A stretch of 64,000 nucleotides of DNA from Janthinobacterium sp. 67 (GCF_002797895.1 NZ_PGES01000001.1:248001-312000), one strand, 5' to 3'. Positions 1 through 8,433 are shown, counted from the first letter of the stretch. Notes: generated from the sequence alone by a model not told the origin. Program-made: numbers and translations.

Positions 1-1
1 G

Positions 2-970
2 ATTTCTCCTGCTTTTGCCTCGGTACTTGCCAGCGGCCGCGCCCAGTTCAACGGCCGTGCGGCGGAAGCGCGCCGGCGCTTTCCCGCGCTCGACATGGCC
101 GCCTTCGGCGCCTTCCTGCACGACGGCGTCGATCCGCTGGTGCTGGCCGTGGCCGCCGCCGCGCCCGAGCGCGTGGGCGGCGTCACCCTGGCCGCCTACG
201 ACATGGCCCTGGAACTGGTGGGTCACGGCCTGGCCGGTCCTGCCGCGAAAAATCCGTTCTTGAATACCGTGTGGCGCGAACTGGCGCCGCTGTTTGCGCC
301 GCTGCTGGCGACGGCGCCCGTGGATGTATTGGGCATGCTCAGCAACGCCGCCATCCACATCGCCTCCGTGGCGGGCGCGCGGCCCGCGCAGTGGCAAGCC
401 GGGATGGCTGCCGTGGCGCCGCAAGTGGGCAGCGTCGCGCAGCTGCGCGCCGTGGGCCAGGTGCTGGCCTGGCGCGCCGGCGTCGCGCATTTCCGCCAGG
501 GCGCGCTGGCTGCCGCCGACACCTTGCCACCGGCGCTGGCGCTGGCCGCGTTTGACGAGCCGGGTGCGCAATGGCCGCAGGTGCATGCACAGCTGCTGGA
601 CTATCCGTGGCGCGGCAATGCCGAGGGCAGGGAGTTCGGCAGCTTCAGCGGCCTCGGTGGCGATTTCGGCACGCCGCCGCAAGTGCGCGCAACAAACGAC
701 GGTTTTATCGTGCGCAGCGCCGAGCGCCATTACCTGCTGGTGGCCGACGCCTATGGCGCCGTGCTGCACAGCGCCACGGCGCAGGAGTATGAGCAGGCCA
801 CTACCGGCATGCCATCGTCCGTGCGCCTCGACGGGGCCACCGTGCACGTCGGCGCGCGCAGCATCGCGCTCGACCTGCCGGCCGGCGACATCGCCATCGC
901 CGCGAATGCGCATACCTTGGCCATTACGTCGCCGTGGACGCACGCGATCCGCCTGCTGCCGCTCGCATGA
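2..970 (+). CDS. Unknown protein, 5' end outside window
   Basis: The frame is open from base 2, and the residues before the first internal Met (base 95) read like protein, so I treat the gene as cut by the window edge. About 322 residues are visible. The protein is Ala-rich with no signal peptide or obvious membrane segment. The N-terminal two thirds look helical; the C-terminal 120 residues have short alternating hydrophobic stretches that look beta-rich. I recognise no family. Its stop overlaps the next start by 4 bp (ATGA), so it is translationally coupled to the zincin/VWA gene. VWA proteins of this kind often sit beside a MoxR AAA+ ATPase, which could lie just upstream; that is inference only. 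Confidence 0.7.
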   Translation: MSPAFASVLASGRAQFNGRAAEARRRFPALDMAAFGAFLHDGVDPLVLAVAAAAPERVGGVTLAAYDMALELVGHGLAGPAAKNPFLNTVWRELAPLFAPLLATAPVDVLGMLSNAAIHIASVAGARPAQWQAGMAAVAPQVGSVAQLRAVGQVLAWRAGVAHFRQGALAAADTLPPALALAAFDEPGAQWPQVHAQLLDYPWRGNAEGREFGSFSGLGGDFGTPPQVRATNDGFIVRSAERHYLLVADAYGAVLHSATAQEYEQATTGMPSSVRLDGATVHVGARSIALDLPAGDIAIAANAHTLAITSPWTHAIRLLPLA

Positions 971-2724
971 AGACGACCGCCGACACCGCGCTGATCGACG
1001 CCTGGCGCGCCGCCTGGCCCGAAGCCCTGGCCGTGTGGAGCAAATTCACGCGCTTGCGCGATCCGAGCCTGTGCGCCAGTCGCGTCGAGGCCAGCAAGCA
1101 AGGCTTGTCCGGCAGTTTCGCCATGATACGGCTGCTGGACCAGAGCGTCGTGGTGGACTTGCCGCTGGTGACGGAGCTGGGCCTGGACGACTATGCGCTG
1201 GAAGTGCTCGCCCATGAAATCGGCCACCACATCCTCGCGCCGGGCAGCGCCAGTGACCAGTTCCGCCTGCTGGCGCGCATGCGCCGCGCCTTGCCGACCC
1301 TGGAACAGCACGCGCCCATGGTGGCCAATCTGTACACGGACCTGTTCATCAACGACCGCCTGCAGCGCCAGGCGAACCTGCGCATGGCCGATATCTACCG
1401 CAAGCTGGAGCAGGGACGCTCTGTGGAAGCCAAGGCCAACGGCGGCGTATGGACCCTGTACATGCGCATCTATGAAAACCTGTGGCAGCTGGAAAAGGGA
1501 GAGCTCGGTGGCGGCCACGCTGACGAGCGGCTGGACACGGACGCCTGGCTCGGCGCGCGCCTGATACGCGTCTACGCGAACGACTGGATGCTGGCGGCGG
1601 GCCGCTTCGCCACCTTGCTGCTGCCTTACCTGGTGGAAGACACGGACGCTCTGAGCCCCAGCCGCTATCTGCTCGATACGCGCGACGCGGCGCGCGGCTG
1701 CCAGACGTATGGCGCGCAGCAGATCGAGGATGACGAGGAGGACGGCGCCATCCATCCCGTGCACGACAAACGCATCTCGGGCCTCGACGGGGACGAAGCG
1801 CCTGCAGAGCCGGCGGCCAGGCAGGGCGGCGGCCAGCTGCGCGAACCGTTCGAACTGGGCGACATTCTAAAGGCGTCGGGCGTGGACCTGAGCGACCATG
1901 AAATCGCCATCCGCTATTACCGCGAACGGGCCTTGCCGCACCTGGTGGCCTTCCCCAGCCGCCCCGCGCCCGAGTCGCAGGAGCCGCAGATGGAAGGGCT
2001 GGAACCGTGGGAAATCGGCGACCCGCTGGAAGACATCGACTGGCTGCAATCGGTGATGCAGTCGCCGCGCCCCGTGCCGGGCGTGACCACCGTGCGCCGC
2101 GTGTATGGCCGCGAACCGGCGCGCGCCATCGATGCCGTGCCCGTCGACCTCGACATGTACGTGGACAGTTCCGGCTCCATGCCGAACCCGCAGGCGCACA
2201 CCTCGTTTTTGACCCTGGCTGGCGCCGTCATCGCGCTATCGGCCTTGCGCGCCGGCGCGAAAGTACAGGTGACCCTGTGGAGCGGCAAGAACGAAGTGAT
2301 GCAAACGCCGGGTTTCGTGCGCGATGAAGACATGATCCTGGGCGTGCTGACGGAATTTTTCGGCGGCGGCACCTGCTTCCCCATCCACCGCCTGCGCCAG
2401 ACCTATGCGGCAAAGCGCGAGCGGCCCGCGCACATTTTGATGATTTCCGACGACGGCATCACTACCATGTTCGACAAGGATGAGCTGGGCAACAGCGGCT
2501 GGGATATCTCGGCGAAAGCGCTGGCCCAGGGCGGCGCGGGCGGCACCATGGCCCTGAACCTGGAGCGCGACTGGGAGGGCGCGGCCAGCCACAAATGGCT
2601 GCAGAAAACCTATGACGACTTGAAGCGCGCGCGCCGCGAGCAGGGCTGGGACATCCACGCCGTCGAGCGCTACGAGGACTTGCTGGACTTTGCGCGGGCG
2701 TTCAGCCGCAGGCATTATGTTTAA
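967..2724 (+). CDS. VWA-domain protein with N-terminal HEXXH zincin motif
   Basis: 585 aa from the ATG in the ATGA overlap; an in-frame ATG 33 bp upstream lies inside the preceding gene and is less likely. Residues 83-87 are HEIGH, the HEXXH zinc-binding motif of metallopeptidases, in a helical N-terminal domain. Residues 400-404 are DSSGS, the DxSxS metal-ion (MIDAS) motif of von Willebrand A domains, followed by a GGGT stretch and an SDDG stretch that fit the remaining MIDAS residues. A Glu/Asp-rich linker lies between the domains near residues 260-290. VWA proteins act as adaptors or chelatase-like partners of MoxR ATPases. Peptidase activity is possible but unproven. The protein is soluble, with no signal peptide. 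Confidence 0.85.
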   Translation: MKTTADTALIDAWRAAWPEALAVWSKFTRLRDPSLCASRVEASKQGLSGSFAMIRLLDQSVVVDLPLVTELGLDDYALEVLAHEIGHHILAPGSASDQFRLLARMRRALPTLEQHAPMVANLYTDLFINDRLQRQANLRMADIYRKLEQGRSVEAKANGGVWTLYMRIYENLWQLEKGELGGGHADERLDTDAWLGARLIRVYANDWMLAAGRFATLLLPYLVEDTDALSPSRYLLDTRDAARGCQTYGAQQIEDDEEDGAIHPVHDKRISGLDGDEAPAEPAARQGGGQLREPFELGDILKASGVDLSDHEIAIRYYRERALPHLVAFPSRPAPESQEPQMEGLEPWEIGDPLEDIDWLQSVMQSPRPVPGVTTVRRVYGREPARAIDAVPVDLDMYVDSSGSMPNPQAHTSFLTLAGAVIALSALRAGAKVQVTLWSGKNEVMQTPGFVRDEDMILGVLTEFFGGGTCFPIHRLRQTYAAKRERPAHILMISDDGITTMFDKDELGNSGWDISAKALAQGGAGGTMALNLERDWEGAASHKWLQKTYDDLKRARREQGWDIHAVERYEDLLDFARAFSRRHYV

Positions 2725-2745
2725 ATTACCCCAAAGTCTAAACCT

Positions 2746-2772
2746 GGGGTCGGACCCTCAGGGTCCGACCCC
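2746..2772. repeat. 27-bp perfect palindrome (GGGGTCGGACCC family)
   Basis: Arms GGGGTCGGACCC (2746-2757) and GGGTCCGACCCC (2761-2772) are exact reverse complements separated by TCA. It lies in the 87-bp gap between the VWA gene and the next start, inside what otherwise looks like one operon. A relative with the same frame of bases, followed by the same ACTTG, lies at 44511-44541. It could fold as a hairpin in either transcript and act as an attenuator or as an mRNA-stabilising element. Confidence 0.8.
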
Positions 2773-2811
2773 GGCACTTGTATTTTGGGGTTGGAATTTC
2801 AAAGTAAAACG

Positions 2812-3405
2812 ATGAATACTCCTGGCCCACTGCTCGAAATCCTGACCCACCGCCTGGCCGACACGCCCGTCGAATTCCTCGCCGAGCCCCGCATCGCCGG
2901 GGTCGCCAATGCGCAGGCCGTGGCCGTGGCCGCGCTGGTCAACGACATTTTGCTGCTGCATGGCGCGCGCGCGCCGGCCGCGTCGCTGCAGGGTTTTGTC
3001 GGCGCGCAGGTGAAGGCGGACCGCAACCGGCTGGCGCTGGCCATGATCGTGTGCTGGCTGCTTGCCGACGACTGGTTCACCGCGCAGCAGTTGCCGCAGC
3101 CAGCCTTGCTGCAGGTGCTGGGCGAGGCGGCGCGCGAACTGGCCGCTGCCACGCCGGCCCACCAGTTTACGCAAGACCCCGAGCGGCGCGAGGAACTGGC
3201 GCGCATCGTGCTGGCGCGCCTCGGCTTTCGACCGCGTGACGAAAGCGTGGCGCAGGCCACGGACCGATTGTCCGCCATCAGCGGCACGGAGCGCCGCCGC
3301 CTGCTCGACGCGAGCCGGCTGGCCGAGCAGCGCGCGCGCGAAATCCGCGAAGCGCTGGCGAAAAAGGCGGCCGAGGAATCGGCCGACAAGTGGTCGCGCG
3401 AATGA
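2812..3405 (+). CDS. Small helical protein of unknown function
   Basis: 197 aa from the ATG at 2812; a TTG 27 bp upstream is also in frame but follows the palindrome directly and has no ribosome site. The protein is predicted mostly helical, with a hydrophobic stretch near residues 72-80 and a strongly charged Arg/Glu/Lys/Ala C-terminus (about residues 150-197) that looks like a coiled coil. No family recognised. Its stop overlaps the start of the PaaK-like gene by ATGA. The position between the VWA gene and the adenylate-forming enzyme suggests a structural or adaptor subunit of the same system (inference). Confidence 0.75.
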   Translation: MNTPGPLLEILTHRLADTPVEFLAEPRIAGVANAQAVAVAALVNDILLLHGARAPAASLQGFVGAQVKADRNRLALAMIVCWLLADDWFTAQQLPQPALLQVLGEAARELAAATPAHQFTQDPERREELARIVLARLGFRPRDESVAQATDRLSAISGTERRRLLDASRLAEQRAREIREALAKKAAEESADKWSRE

Positions 3406-4781
3406 CGCTCGCTGGCAAACCTGACGTCAACCTGCCTGGCGGCGCCTGGGCATCGGATCGCGACTACTGTCCCACCCTGACGCCGGCGGGCGCGCGCATG
3501 CTGGCGCACTTGCGCAGCCATCCTTGCGCCCCCGTCTACCGCAACCGCAGCGGCAACAAGCTGCTGGCCGGGGAAGTGGAAGCGTTGCGCGCCTACGAGC
3601 AGGAAGTCATGGACGCGGTAGCCGCTTGGAATGCCGATGCGCCGCCGTCCTGGCTGGCGGATTTTCTCAAGACGGCCTACGCCACGGTGCCGCATTACCG
3701 CGCCTGCGGCTCGCCGCCCGCGCGCCTTGCGGACGTGGCACCCGTCAGCCGCGCCGAGCTGGCCCACGACATCGCCGCCTTCGTGCCCGACGATGCGGAC
3801 CTGGCGCGCATGATCAATTTCCAGACGACAGGCACCACGGGCCACCCGCTGCTGATCGCTTCGCACCCGCTGGTGGCGGGGCGCTACCTGGCTTTCCACA
3901 AGCGCGCGCTGCGCCGCTTCGGCGTGACCCTGCGCCATGGCGCGGGACAGGTGGGCGTGATGCTGCTGGGGCACCAGCGCCGCTGCTTCACCTATGTTTC
4001 CGTCACGCCCACGATGAACGAATCGGGCCTGGCGAAGATCAACCTGCACGTGGACGACTGGCGCGACCCGGAAGACCGCGCGCGCTACCTCGATGCCATG
4101 GCGCCCGAGCTGATCGCGGGCGACCCCATTTCGTTTGCCGAGTTGCTGACCTTGCCCATGACGCACAAGCCGGCCGCATTGATGTCCGTGTCGATGATGC
4201 TCTTGCCCGGCATGCGCGCGCGCCTGGAACAGCGTTTCGGCTGCCCCGTGCTCGATATCTATTCGCTCAATGAAGTGGGACCCGTCGCCGTCTACGATGA
4301 ACAGGCGGGCGGCCACGTGCTGCTGCAGCACCGGCTGTACGTGGAAATCCTCGATGCTGCGGGCCAGCCCGTGCCCGAGGGCGCGCGCGGCGAAATCACG
4401 GTGACGGGCGGCTTCAATTTCTGCCTGCCGCTCGTGCGTTACCGCACCGGCGATTACGCTTCGCTGGCGCATGGCCCGCACGGTCCCGTGCTGGTGGGGC
4501 TGGCGGGACGCAGCCCTTTGCGCTATCGCACGGTCAACGGCGAATGGATCAACAATATCGACATCACGCACGCCTTGAAACCGCTGGCCATCGCCCTGTT
4601 CGGCGTGCACCAGCACGGCGACGGCGCCATCGCGCTGCGCCTGGCGCCGGGCGCCATGCCGCAGGCTGACCGGGCGCGCGCCTTGCTCGCGCCATTTTTC
4701 GGCGACATCGCGGTCGAGACTTTGCTGGCGGAAGACAAGATCATTCAATACACCTCGGATTTGCAGGAAGCGGCAGCATGA
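3402..4781 (+). CDS. PaaK-like adenylate-forming enzyme (AMP-binding)
   Basis: 459 aa. Residues 142-147 (TTGTTG, followed by HP) are the phosphate-binding loop of the acyl-adenylate superfamily. Further along are an SLNEVGP segment at the position of the adenine-binding YxxTE motif and YRTGDYA, the ATP-ribose motif. The overall form resembles phenylacetate-CoA ligase (PaaK) rather than long-chain acyl-CoA synthetases. A lysine near the C-terminus (in EDKIIQY) could be the catalytic Lys. No thiolation domain or other carrier protein is visible nearby, so the acyl acceptor is unknown. ATGA overlaps on both sides couple it to the small helical protein and to the NadR-like gene. Confidence 0.85.
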   Translation: MTLAGKPDVNLPGGAWASDRDYCPTLTPAGARMLAHLRSHPCAPVYRNRSGNKLLAGEVEALRAYEQEVMDAVAAWNADAPPSWLADFLKTAYATVPHYRACGSPPARLADVAPVSRAELAHDIAAFVPDDADLARMINFQTTGTTGHPLLIASHPLVAGRYLAFHKRALRRFGVTLRHGAGQVGVMLLGHQRRCFTYVSVTPTMNESGLAKINLHVDDWRDPEDRARYLDAMAPELIAGDPISFAELLTLPMTHKPAALMSVSMMLLPGMRARLEQRFGCPVLDIYSLNEVGPVAVYDEQAGGHVLLQHRLYVEILDAAGQPVPEGARGEITVTGGFNFCLPLVRYRTGDYASLAHGPHGPVLVGLAGRSPLRYRTVNGEWINNIDITHALKPLAIALFGVHQHGDGAIALRLAPGAMPQADRARALLAPFFGDIAVETLLAEDKIIQYTSDLQEAAA

Positions 4782-5818
4782 ACCTTTACAAGCGCGGCCT
4801 CGTGGTCGGCAAATTCTGCCCGCTGCACCAGGGCCATGAACTGTTGATTGAGCGTGCAGGTGTCGCCAGCGAAGAACTGCTGGTGGTCAGCTACACCAAG
4901 CCCGAATTTCCCGGCTGCGCGCCGGCGCGCAGGGACGGTTGGCTGCGCGCGCAGTTCCCGCAAGCGCGCATCGTCGTGCTGGACGATGCGCGCCTGGCCG
5001 CCCTCTGTGCGGCGCGCGGCGTGCCTGCGCGGACCTTGCCGCACAACGACGACGATGGCGACGCGCATCGCCACTTCATGGGCTGGCTGTGCTGGACGGT
5101 GCTGGAACTGCCCGTCGATGCCGTGTTTACCAGCGAAGACTATGGCCCCGGTTTTGCACAGGTACTGGAACGGCATTATGCCAGCGGGCCGGTGGCCCAC
5201 GTGAGCGTGGATCAGGCGAGAGCGGCGGTGCCCGTGTCGGGCACGCGGGTAAGGCAAGATCCGCATGCGCACAGCGCCTTCTTGTCACCTGTCGTTTACG
5301 CCAGCTTTGTCACGCGCGTGTGCGTGCTCGGCGGCGAATCGAGCGGCAAGACGACCTTGACGGCCGCGCTGGCGGCGCATTTCGAGACGGCCTGGGTGGC
5401 CGAGTATGGCCGCGAATTGTGGGAACGCCAGGATGGCGTGTTGGCGTATGATGATTTGCTCAAGATCGGCCGCGAGCAGCTGCGCCGCGAAGCGCATGCG
5501 CTGTTGGCCGCGCGGCGCTGGCTGTTTTGCGACACCTCGCCCATGACCACGTATTTCTACTGCGTCGAGATGTTCGGCAAGGCCGAGCAGGAACTGGCTC
5601 AGCTGGCCGAACACCGCTACGACCTGGTGCTGCTGTGCGCCCCCGACTTCCCGTTCATCCAGGACGGCACGCGCCGCGACGAGGATTTCCGCGCGCGCCA
5701 GCATGCGTGGTACCAGGCCGAACTGGCGCGGCGCGGCATTGCCTATGTCAATGTAGCAGGCACGGTCGCAGACAGGGTCGCGCAAGTCGCCCAGTTGCTC
5801 GCGCGTAGGTCGGATTAG
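4778..5818 (+). CDS. NadR-like NMN adenylyltransferase / ribosylnicotinamide kinase
   Basis: 346 aa with two domains. The N-terminal domain has HQGH (17-20), the nucleotidyltransferase HxGH motif, and SGTRVR (154-159), the paired ISTxxR-type motif. The C-terminal domain begins with the P-loop GESSGKTT (186-193), as in the NadR kinase domain. NadR family enzymes make NAD from NMN and phosphorylate nicotinamide riboside. The N-terminal DNA-binding helix-turn-helix of enteric NadR is missing. It is the last gene of the operon, and the stop TAG lies inside the REP-like element that starts at 5805. No nicotinamide riboside transporter (PnuC) is next to it, so salvage may not be its only role. Confidence 0.88.
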   Translation: MNLYKRGLVVGKFCPLHQGHELLIERAGVASEELLVVSYTKPEFPGCAPARRDGWLRAQFPQARIVVLDDARLAALCAARGVPARTLPHNDDDGDAHRHFMGWLCWTVLELPVDAVFTSEDYGPGFAQVLERHYASGPVAHVSVDQARAAVPVSGTRVRQDPHAHSAFLSPVVYASFVTRVCVLGGESSGKTTLTAALAAHFETAWVAEYGRELWERQDGVLAYDDLLKIGREQLRREAHALLAARRWLFCDTSPMTTYFYCVEMFGKAEQELAQLAEHRYDLVLLCAPDFPFIQDGTRRDEDFRARQHAWYQAELARRGIAYVNVAGTVADRVAQVAQLLARRSD

Positions 5819-5888
5819 CGCGCGAGCGCGTAATCCGACATGGCACGCCAACAATGATGTCGGATTACGCTTCGCTAATCCGACCTAC
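5805..5888. repeat. REP-like double palindrome, copy 1
   Basis: Outer arms GTAGGTCGGATTAGCG and CGCTAATCCGACCTAC are exact complements. Each half is itself a palindrome (GTCGGATTA ... TAATCCGAC), with CCAACAATG between the halves. This resembles a REP pair. The element sits between two convergent genes and supplies both stop codons: TAG at 5816-5818 for the NadR-like gene and the complementary CTA at 5885-5887 for the TetR gene. It could serve as a bidirectional terminator. Same orientation as the copies at 41857 and 42065. Confidence 0.88.
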
Positions 5889-6442
5889 GCGGTAAAAGCC
5901 GTGTTCACGGCTTTCAGAATCTCGTCCGAAAACGCGTCATCGTCGATGGCGCGCGCCAGCGCCACGGCGCCCACCATGGCCGACAGCATGACGATGGCGT
6001 CCTGGCGCGCGTTGCTCTTTTTCTGCCACGGGAAATGCGTGGCCAGCTTGCCGATGATGGCTTTCAGGTGAAAAGTAAACGCTGGGCGCACGGCCGGCTG
6101 CTTGCGCGCGTCGCCCGCCAGGGCGGCCAGCAGACAGCCATCGCCCGGCGCATCGCGGTGGGCCGCGCTCACGTAATCGCGCACGTACTGGCGCATCGTT
6201 TCCGGGCTGATGGTCGCCGCATCGAGCGCCACGCGCGAGTGTTCCGAGCCGTGCAGGGTGCTTTCGGCCATCAGCGCTTCCTTCGAGGCGAAGTGGTTGT
6301 AGAAGGGGCCGTGCGTGAGTCCCGTCGCCTGCATGATCTGTCCCACGCTGACGCCGTCGTAGCCTTTTTCACGGAACAGCCGCGCCGCCTGCGTCAGGAT
6401 GCGCTGGTGCTTTTCGGCGGTTTCTTCGGCGGGATAACGCAT
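5885..6442 (-). CDS. TetR/AcrR family repressor
   Basis: 185 aa. The N-terminal 50 residues hold the TetR helix-turn-helix (KHQRILTQAARLFREKGYDG then GLTHGPFYNHFASKEAL), and the helical remainder is the ligand-binding and dimerisation domain, close to the TetR_C_33/YxaF type. It is divergent from the SDR gene across a 164-bp region with three regularly spaced operators, so it most likely represses itself and the SDR gene. The inducer is not predictable. The last codons and the stop come from the REP-like element. Confidence 0.9.
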   Translation of the reverse strand: MRYPAEETAEKHQRILTQAARLFREKGYDGVSVGQIMQATGLTHGPFYNHFASKEALMAESTLHGSEHSRVALDAATISPETMRQYVRDYVSAAHRDAPGDGCLLAALAGDARKQPAVRPAFTFHLKAIIGKLATHFPWQKKSNARQDAIVMLSAMVGAVALARAIDDDAFSDEILKAVNTAFTA

Positions 6443-6475
6443 GGCAGGCTCCTGGTCGCGATGTAAAAATAATAG

Positions 6476-6570
6476 TTGACATCATACATGATGTTCGTCA
6501 TGCTTCAACGCATTAAACATGATGATCGTCATATTTAATGCGTTAAAGCATGATGGCTATCATGTTTGAT
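6476..6570. promoter_or_regulatory. Divergent tetR/SDR promoter region with three operators
   Basis: Three 16-bp imperfect palindromes of the form CATGATNNNNNTCATG occur at 6487-6502, 6518-6533 and 6549-6564, with centres exactly 31 bp apart (about three helical turns). The first exactly fills the 16-bp spacer of a minus-strand promoter for tetR (-35 TTGAAG complement at 6503-6508, -10 TATGAT complement at 6481-6486). The middle operator is nested in an 11-bp inverted repeat AACGCATTAAA/TTTAATGCGTT (6507-6517/6534-6544), which includes a possible plus-strand -10 TTTAAT at 6534-6539. Confidence 0.75.
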
Positions 6571-6606
6571 GGCCTCAACCCACCCCATACTGAAGAAGGA
6601 ATGACC

Positions 6607-7410
6607 ATGAATGCAGTCACTACCCAGGGCACGGCCCTCATCACCGGCGCCTCGTCCGGCCTGGGCGCCGTGTACGCCGACCGCCTGGCCGCGCGCGGCT
6701 TCGATTTGATCCTCGTGGCGCGCCGGGTCGAGCGCCTGGGCACCCTGGCCGCCGCGCTGGCGGCAAAATATGGCGTGGCCGTGCGCGCCATGGCCGCCGA
6801 TCTGGCCGCACCGGCCGACCTGCGGCGCGTAGCCGAAGAACTGGCCGGCAACCCGGCCATCACCATGCTGGTCAATAACGCGGGTGTCTCGACCCTGGGC
6901 GCCGTGGTGGACGCGCCGCGCGAGGGCATCGCCGCGATGGACCAGGTCAACGTGGCGGCGCTGGCGCAACTGACGTACGCCGTGCTGCCGCAGTTCAAGC
7001 AGCGCAACAGCGGCACCATCATCAACATCGGCTCCGTGCTGTCCTTCCACATCCTGCCCGTCAGCACGATCTACAGCGCCACCAAGGGCTATGTGATGAA
7101 TTTCACGCGGGGCTTGCAGCAGGAACTGGCCGGCACGGGCATCACGGTGCAGCTGGTGCTGCCCGCGTCGACGGCGACGGAAATCTGGGAATTGAGCGGC
7201 GTGCCGCTGGCGCAGCTGGACCAGGCCACCATCATGCGCGCGGAAGACTGCGTCGATGCGGCGCTGGCGGGCCTGGACCAGGGCGAGCTGGTAACCCTGC
7301 CTTCGGTGGAAGACCAGGAGCTGTGGGAGCGTTTTGACGCGGCCCGCCTGGCCCTGTTCGCGGGCGCGATGCGCGGCACGCCGGCATCGCGCTATGGCGT
7401 CAAAGGCTGA
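6607..7410 (+). CDS. Short-chain dehydrogenase/reductase (SDR)
   Basis: 267 aa. I chose the ATG at 6607 because AAGGA ends 6 bp before it; the ATG at 6601 touches the ribosome site. TGASSGLG near the N-terminus is the Rossmann TGxxxGxG motif, followed by NNAG and the catalytic YSATK (YxxxK) with a preceding Ser. The classical SDR fold reduces or oxidises small alcohols and ketones with NAD(P). An Arg after the second strand (VARRVERL) favours NADPH. It is divergent from the TetR gene and probably under its control; the substrate is unknown. Confidence 0.9.
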   Translation: MNAVTTQGTALITGASSGLGAVYADRLAARGFDLILVARRVERLGTLAAALAAKYGVAVRAMAADLAAPADLRRVAEELAGNPAITMLVNNAGVSTLGAVVDAPREGIAAMDQVNVAALAQLTYAVLPQFKQRNSGTIINIGSVLSFHILPVSTIYSATKGYVMNFTRGLQQELAGTGITVQLVLPASTATEIWELSGVPLAQLDQATIMRAEDCVDAALAGLDQGELVTLPSVEDQELWERFDAARLALFAGAMRGTPASRYGVKG

Positions 7411-7440
7411 CAGGAGGGCGGCCAGCGCCGCGCGCCGAAG

Positions 7441-8433
7441 TTACAGCGGTCGCACGGGGATGCAGATATCGCAAGAGAATTCTCCGGTGGCCGGGTCTAT
7501 CGCTGTGGCGGCGGAAAAGCGTTCGAAGCAAGGGCGCTCATCCCACTGCAGGCCGCTGGCCGGCAGCCATTCACGCGTCATGCGCGTCCACGTCTCGGCG
7601 ATGGCGCTGGACGGCCCCTTGAACTGCGCCACGGCATAGCGCCCGCCGGGCAGGGTGGTGATGCTGGCCCGGCCGCCTGACTGGAAGCCATCTGGCACCG
7701 CGACGCAGGCATCGTAGCGGCATTTGTCCGGCGGCGTGATGCCGGGATCATCATGGCCGATACCGTAGCAGATCGCGTCGTCCAGGCCGTGCGACTGCAT
7801 CCATGGTGCGACGGTGTCGCGCCAGAAGGTGCTGATTGCGGGGCCGTAGGGGCCGATATGGCGCTGGCATGCCACGGTGGCAGGCGGCAGGTCGAGGATG
7901 GTAACTTTCATAAGACTCTCTCTATGATGTGAATGGGAGTCGTCATGGTGCTGGAAGTTCAGCAGGCTTTCCTGATCGGTATTGCGCATGGCCTGATCCG
8001 GATTGCTATCTTGCCGGCGCAGGCGCATGGCCGCAAGCATGGCAGCGTTTTTTGCGGCAACGTCGGCACGCCAGGCCGTTGGCGTGCAGCCGAATTTCAA
8101 CTTGAAGGCGCGCGCAAACGCTTCGCCTGACCCGAAGCCCGTTGCCAGCGCGACGTCGAGTATCGTTTTGCCGGGGCGGCAGGCCAGGCGCAAGGCGGCC
8201 GTTTCCAGCCGCCGGCGGCGCGCATAGTCGCCCAGCGTTTCACCCATCCAGGCGGCGAACACGCGGTGAAAGTGGAAACGGGAAAAATGCGCGACGTCGG
8301 CCAGCTGCGCCAGGTCCAGCGGAGTGTCGAGGTGGCGGTCGATATGATCGAGCACGGCATTCATACGCCGTGCATATTCGGCGCGAAACAGGCCGGACGC
8401 CGGCTCTTCAGGGAGAGTGGGAGGGGAAGACAT
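7441..8433 (-). CDS. AraC-family regulator with C-terminal GyrI-like domain
   Basis: 330 aa. The N-terminal 105 residues carry the two AraC helix-turn-helices (LAQLADVAHFSRFHFHRVF and the TILDVALATGFGSGEAFARAF segment). Residues about 175-330 form a GyrI-like/SOUL-type ligand-binding domain starting at MKVTILDLPPATVACQRHIG. This architecture is that of Rob/SoxS-like multidrug-sensing regulators such as BmrR-type sensors. A His/Asp/Ser-rich linker joins the domains. No obvious target lies beside it: the SDR gene converges from the left and metY lies upstream on the same strand. Confidence 0.9.
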   Translation of the reverse strand: MSSPPTLPEEPASGLFRAEYARRMNAVLDHIDRHLDTPLDLAQLADVAHFSRFHFHRVFAAWMGETLGDYARRRRLETAALRLACRPGKTILDVALATGFGSGEAFARAFKLKFGCTPTAWRADVAAKNAAMLAAMRLRRQDSNPDQAMRNTDQESLLNFQHHDDSHSHHRESLMKVTILDLPPATVACQRHIGPYGPAISTFWRDTVAPWMQSHGLDDAICYGIGHDDPGITPPDKCRYDACVAVPDGFQSGGRASITTLPGGRYAVAQFKGPSSAIAETWTRMTREWLPASGLQWDERPCFERFSAATAIDPATGEFSCDICIPVRPL

